A stretch of 25,324 bases of DNA from positions 1 through 25,324 of the forward strand of contig JAEWGR010000059.1 in assembly GCA_023388195.1 (NCBI GenBank), in the 5' to 3' direction. Below, piece after piece: positions 22,178 to 25,324 of this stretch (position 1 is its first letter; every line of letters begins with the position of its first letter). The notes under the pieces were generated by a model, which was not told where the DNA came from, searched no databases, and saw nothing but the letters and a program-made list of their open reading frames with translations. This DNA is from Bacillota bacterium (GTDB lineage Bacteria > Bacillota > Negativicutes > Sporomusales > Sporomusaceae). A program made the position numbers and the translations under genes.

Positions 22178-22738
22178 TTACTCCCTACAGAAAATGGGGG
22201 CTGGCTTGCGGTTAGGGGGCGATTGCGGTGAGGCAGGATAACCGACTACCAGCGGGCACACAACCTTATAATTAGGGGGAATATGGTATTGGGCTTTGAA
22301 GGCTGCCGTATCACATATATGCCCGGCAAAACCGATCCAACAGGTTCCTAGCCCATAAGCACCGGCGGCAAGCATAATGTTGCCTGCTGCCAAAGTACAA
22401 TCATAAGCATACCAATGGGAATCAGAGTTACCATAGATTATCAGTAAACAGGGGGCATTATAGAAAATATTATAATCCTCAGCTGTCAGCCAATTTTTAT
22501 ATTGCTGGAAATAGGGATAGGTTTCAAGGTTTTCCATCAGGTAACTTTTCGTTTCATCAGATAAGCGCTTCATATCATTCTTATCTGTTATAATGGCAAA
22601 CCCCCATGCTTCCTGCCCCGAACCGGTAGCAGCTTTCGTGCCTAAGTCAATCAATTGATTAAGGATATCTGCAGGGATTGCCTGCTCAGTAAAAGCTCTT
22701 ACACTTCTTCTGCCATTAATAGCTTCTAAAACATTCAT
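22178..22738 (-). CDS. Nitroreductase family protein (second)
   Basis: This 186-residue FMN-dependent nitroreductase has NGRRSVRAFTEQAIP (about 8-22) with the FMN-contacting arginines, TGSGQEAWGFAII (about 38-50), DCTLAAGNIMLAAGAYGLGTCWIGF (central helix and glycine motif) and VVGYPA near the end. It is clearly distinct from the nitroreductase at 2412 and is not next to a regulator. The ATG at 22738 has AAGGAG nine bases upstream; a TTG at 22747 overlaps the ribosome site. It lies 199 nt downstream of the esterase gene on the same strand and may or may not share its transcript. The 22739-22937 gap shows no clear promoter or terminator. Confidence 0.88.
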   Translation of the reverse strand: MNVLEAINGRRSVRAFTEQAIPADILNQLIDLGTKAATGSGQEAWGFAIITDKNDMKRLSDETKSYLMENLETYPYFQQYKNWLTAEDYNIFYNAPCLLIIYGNSDSHWYAYDCTLAAGNIMLAAGAYGLGTCWIGFAGHICDTAAFKAQYHIPPNYKVVCPLVVGYPASPQSPPNRKPAPIFCRE

Positions 22739-22937
22739 GCCGGCCAACTCCTTCCTGAGCCGCTCAAGCTGTGGGATTTGCGTCCCTCTTGTCTAGTGGC
22801 TCTTCAACGATTACATCTTAAGCGGGTATTCGCCGTATACCATATTTTTCCTGCAAGAAAAAGCAATACTTTTCTGCGGCGGACCAGCTCAGGCTGATTT
22901 GGCAATGGCTGCTGCAGTCTGACTCAATAAGCCCGAA

Positions 22938-23867
22938 TTACTTACCGGTGTAAGCTTTAATAAAAGAACAAATCTCCGCCATAGCCAAAGCAGCCTCCGG
23001 AAACAGAGGGGCCATAGCCGGATAGCAGTGGAACATCCCTTCGCCAATCCTCAAGGTAACGTTAACACCGGCCTGTTTCGCCTTTACCGCAAACCGGCTG
23101 GCATCATCGCACAGGATTTCATCTTGACCGGCATAGATCAGCAGTGGCGGCAGCCCTTGCAATTCACCATAAAGAGGAGATATGTAGGGCAACCGGCAAT
23201 CCTTATCACCGGAATAGTGCTTGGCCAAAGCGGATGTCATCCCTGCCGGCGACAAACAGACTGTAGCTTTAGTCTGATGAGATTCGCCGGTACACTCAAA
23301 ATCTGTCACCGGCGAGTACGCTACTGCTGCGGCCGGCAGCACAATACCTTGATCACGCAGAGCGAGTAACGTACCTAAACACAGACCTCCTCCGGCAGAA
23401 TCACCCACAAATACGATCTTTTCAGGCCCTATGCCTTGACTTAGCAGCCAGCGATATGCAGTCTGGGAGTCTTCCAAAGCCGCAGGAAAAGGATGTTCCG
23501 GAGCCAGTCGATACTCAAAAAGCAGTGCGCCAACCTGGCTGCCTTTGACAAACTTAGCTGTAATTGACCGGTGAGAATTACAGGTGCCTGACACATAGCC
23601 GCCACCGTGAAAATAGAGGATAGCCTTGTCTTTGCTTGCACCTGCCGGTAAGATCCATTCGGCATAAAGATCGCCGATGCGAACAGGAAATACTTCAATG
23701 CCTGCCGGCAATTTACCAAATTTACCGGCTCCTGTTTCAACCTGTTGGCGGAAATCGAGTATTGCCTCAAATTCATTCCAATTAATGTTCTCTGGTTTAG
23801 GCTGCAACCGTAATAAATGACGATTTTGCAGTAAAAGTTTAAAAAAACGCCCCCGCAGGCTGGGCAT
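22938..23867 (-). CDS. Alpha/beta hydrolase, HSL-type acetyl esterase
   Basis: This 309-residue serine hydrolase of the hormone-sensitive-lipase family has oxyanion-hole motif HGGG (87-90), nucleophile S157 in GDSAGG, acid D249 in AGQDEIL and H280 in GMFHCYP, giving a complete triad. The first 60 residues are a cap. Such enzymes cleave short-chain esters or lactones in the cytoplasm; there is no signal peptide. It follows the methionine gamma-lyase gene after 81 nt, with an 8-bp-arm hairpin between them, so co-transcription from the sigma-54 promoter is possible. AGGAGGGAG precedes the ATG. Natural substrate unknown. Confidence 0.9.
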   Translation of the reverse strand: MPSLRGRFFKLLLQNRHLLRLQPKPENINWNEFEAILDFRQQVETGAGKFGKLPAGIEVFPVRIGDLYAEWILPAGASKDKAILYFHGGGYVSGTCNSHRSITAKFVKGSQVGALLFEYRLAPEHPFPAALEDSQTAYRWLLSQGIGPEKIVFVGDSAGGGLCLGTLLALRDQGIVLPAAAVAYSPVTDFECTGESHQTKATVCLSPAGMTSALAKHYSGDKDCRLPYISPLYGELQGLPPLLIYAGQDEILCDDASRFAVKAKQAGVNVTLRIGEGMFHCYPAMAPLFPEAALAMAEICSFIKAYTGK

Positions 23868-23898
23868 GGCTCTCCCTCCTGTTTATTTGGATTTCTAA

Positions 23899-23947
23899 CG
23901 GCTGGCCAATAATATTGTTCTGGTTAAGGCTGAGGGCTTGCCAGCCG
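23899..23947. other. Intercistronic hairpin between lyase and esterase genes
   Basis: CGGCTGGC (23899-23906) pairs perfectly with GCCAGCCG (23940-23947) around a 33-nt interior. No T tract follows on the minus strand, so it is more likely an mRNA-stabilising or processing hairpin, or an attenuating one, than a full terminator. Confidence 0.45.
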
Positions 23948-23948
23948 C

Positions 23949-25139
23949 TTATACCAGTGCCAGGGCCTGTTCAAGATCGTTAATAATGTCTTCCGGATCC
24001 TCCAGGCCAACCGACAGGCGGATAAGCCCATCGCTAATCCCGGCTTTAATCCGTTCATCCCGGGCTATCGGTGAATGGGTCATGGACGCCGGATGCTGAA
24101 TCAGGGTTTCTGTGTCGCCCAGGCTCACAGCCAGAGCACACAACCTGACATGGTTCATAATTAAACGACCGGCCGCAATGCCCCCGGTTACCTCAAAACC
24201 AATCATCGCCCCAAAGCTGGTCATTTGTGCCAGGGCCAATTGGTGTTGGGGATGATTTTTCAAGCCTGGATAATATACCTGCTGTACCTTGGGATGCTTT
24301 TCCAGGTATTGAGCAACATGCATGGCATTTTGGCAATGCCGTTCCATACGTACGCCCAGAGTTTTCAGCCCCCGCAAAGTCAACCAGGCGTTAAACGGGC
24401 TGATACAGCCACCGGTAATATCTTTGACCCCTACAAAGCGAACCTGATTAATAAAATCCTTTGTTCCTAACACAATGCCGGCCACAACATCACCATGGCC
24501 GTTAATGTATTTAGTGGCACTATGGACAACAATATCGGCCCCCAGTTCCAGCGGTCGCTGACAGTATGGCGACATAAAGGTATTATCAACAACAAGCTGG
24601 GCATTGTGGGCATGAGCTGCTTTAGCGGTTGCGGCGATATCGATAATTGCCAGGGTTGGATTGGCTGGAGTCTCAATATAAACAACTTTTGTATTAGGCT
24701 GCATTGCCTTGCGGATATTGTCCGGATCAGTTGCGTCCACAAAGGTAACCTCAATGCCAAACCGGGGCATGCTATGGGACAAAAGTGCATGTGTACACCC
24801 ATACAGGGTATCGGCGGCAATAATATGGTCTCCCTGACGGCAAAGCGTCCACAGTGAACCGGCAATCGCCGTCATGCCGGAAGCAACGGCGAGAGCAGCC
24901 TCGGCTTTTTCCAGGGTGGCCAGTTTTAGTTCCAGGGCCTGCTGGGTTGGATTGCCCAGCCGGGTATATATAAAACCCTCTTCCTCCAGGGCAAATCTGG
25001 CTGCCCCCTGTTCAGCCGTTTCAAACACAAAAGTTGATGTTTGATAGATGGGGGTCGATAAGGCACCCGTAATTGGGTCTGGCGACTGGCCGGCATGAAT
25101 GATGGTTGTATTATAGCCCACTTGTTGCTGCTTATTCAT
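23949..25139 (-). CDS. megL: L-methionine gamma-lyase (PLP-dependent)
   Basis: This 396-residue enzyme of the Cys/Met metabolism PLP family splits methionine to methanethiol, 2-oxobutyrate and ammonia in the cytoplasm. PLP lysine is K210 in SATKYINGHGD; YTRLGNPTQ (58-66) contacts the cofactor of the neighbouring subunit. C115 (in TLYGCTHALL) and the K239-D240 pair (VKDITGG) match residues that mark methionine gamma-lyase (C116, K240, D241 in the Pseudomonas enzyme) against cystathionine gamma-synthase or lyase. GAGGAGG lies 7 nt before the ATG. A consensus sigma-54 promoter precedes it, with a probable activator gene just upstream. Activity on homocysteine or cysteine is also possible. Confidence 0.87.
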   Translation of the reverse strand: MNKQQQVGYNTTIIHAGQSPDPITGALSTPIYQTSTFVFETAEQGAARFALEEEGFIYTRLGNPTQQALELKLATLEKAEAALAVASGMTAIAGSLWTLCRQGDHIIAADTLYGCTHALLSHSMPRFGIEVTFVDATDPDNIRKAMQPNTKVVYIETPANPTLAIIDIAATAKAAHAHNAQLVVDNTFMSPYCQRPLELGADIVVHSATKYINGHGDVVAGIVLGTKDFINQVRFVGVKDITGGCISPFNAWLTLRGLKTLGVRMERHCQNAMHVAQYLEKHPKVQQVYYPGLKNHPQHQLALAQMTSFGAMIGFEVTGGIAAGRLIMNHVRLCALAVSLGDTETLIQHPASMTHSPIARDERIKAGISDGLIRLSVGLEDPEDIINDLEQALALV

Positions 25140-25176
25140 ATAACTACCTCCTCGTTCTCAATAGCTAAACTGGAAA

Positions 25177-25192
25177 TGCAACTTTCGTGCCA
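25177..25192 (-). promoter_or_regulatory. Sigma-54 (-24/-12) promoter of the methionine gamma-lyase gene
   Basis: On the minus strand TGGCAC-GAAAG-TTGCA matches TGGCAC-N5-TTGCW exactly, with the invariant GG (25191-25190) and GC (25179-25178) 10 nt apart. The implied start is near 25166, about 26 nt before the ATG. An inverted repeat TCTCAATAG/CTATTGAGA (25209-25217 and 25156-25164) flanks the promoter. Confidence 0.85.
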
Positions 25193-25234
25193 TTTCCACA
25201 CACAGTGACTATTGAGAGCGGACAGCCGCGGCGG

Positions 25235-25324
25235 TTACCGGTTGTTAAAGCCCTTGTTTGCGGGCGGGAGTAAGTACTCTAAATTGTAGCGCTTAATCTT
25301 ATTCAAAACAGCGGTATGGGACAG
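25235..25324 (-). CDS. C-terminal end of a probable sigma-54-dependent activator
   Basis: An open frame enters from the right edge and stops at 25235. Its 29 residues begin LSHTAVLNKIKRYNLE, which fits the recognition helix of the Fis/TyrR-type helix-turn-helix that ends sigma-54-dependent (bacterial enhancer-binding) regulators. The AAA+ domain would lie outside the window. It ends 43 nt before the sigma-54 promoter of the methionine gamma-lyase gene on the same strand, the usual activator-target arrangement. Identification rests on a short fragment plus context. Confidence 0.6.
   Translation of the reverse strand: MSHTAVLNKIKRYNLEYLLPPANKGFNNR

Noticed and set aside
25156..25217. Structured RNA leader or riboswitch (9-bp and 7-bp stems with a GAAA loop) before methionine gamma-lyase
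   Set aside because: The apparent inner hairpin is made by the -24/-12 elements of a consensus sigma-54 promoter, so only its downstream half would be transcribed. No SAM-riboswitch core was found.

Overview
The window looks like a chromosomal segment of an anaerobic, spore-forming, probably diderm Firmicute (Negativicutes, Sporomusa-like). This rests on a collagen-like exosporium-type protein, kinases of the type that initiate sporulation with a consensus sigma-H promoter, low-GC codon use, strong Shine-Dalgarno sites, a uroporphyrinogen-decarboxylase-fold methyltransferase and a methionine gamma-lyase. The genus is inference. No rRNA, tRNA, CRISPR array or transposase was seen.

Layout. 1-988 (-): N-terminal part of a collagen-like surface protein whose Gly-X-Thr repeat runs off the left edge. 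1349-3482: an old-yellow-enzyme and nitroreductase operon (-) divergent from an HxlR-type regulator (+), resembling an electrophile or quinone stress switch. 3636-10401 (-): an AfuABC/FbpABC-type ABC importer (lipoprotein, ATPase, fused double permease) followed by a YesM/YesN-type sensor kinase and AraC-type response regulator. A good sigma-A promoter lies before the lipoprotein gene, internal terminators lie after it and after the permease gene, and three copies of a structured intergenic repeat are scattered between the genes. 10656-11375 (-): a SAM methyltransferase.

11.4-16.5 kb (+) is a visibly more AT-rich block with the most unusual content. It holds two tandem paralogous orphan sensor kinases (multi-TM sensor, PAS, HisKA, HATPase), the second behind a consensus sigma-H promoter. 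They are followed by a LuxI/FeeM-fold acyltransferase (candidate N-acyl amino acid or lipid-signal synthase) fused to a degenerate cyclic-nucleotide-binding domain. This could be a signal-synthase plus sensor-kinase module acting on sporulation; the functional link is inference.

16.8-22.7 kb is a mixed metabolic region: an iron-sulfur-flavoprotein-like reductase (+); a MarR and GNAT operon (-) whose promoter carries two operators of identical geometry; an arginase-family protein with a Cys in place of a metal-ligand His; a UroD-fold methyltransferase divergent from a LysR regulator; and a second nitroreductase. 22.9-25.3 kb (-): an alpha/beta esterase and methionine gamma-lyase. The lyase lies behind a sigma-54 promoter, and the right edge carries the C-terminal Fis/TyrR-type helix-turn-helix of what is probably its sigma-54-dependent activator.
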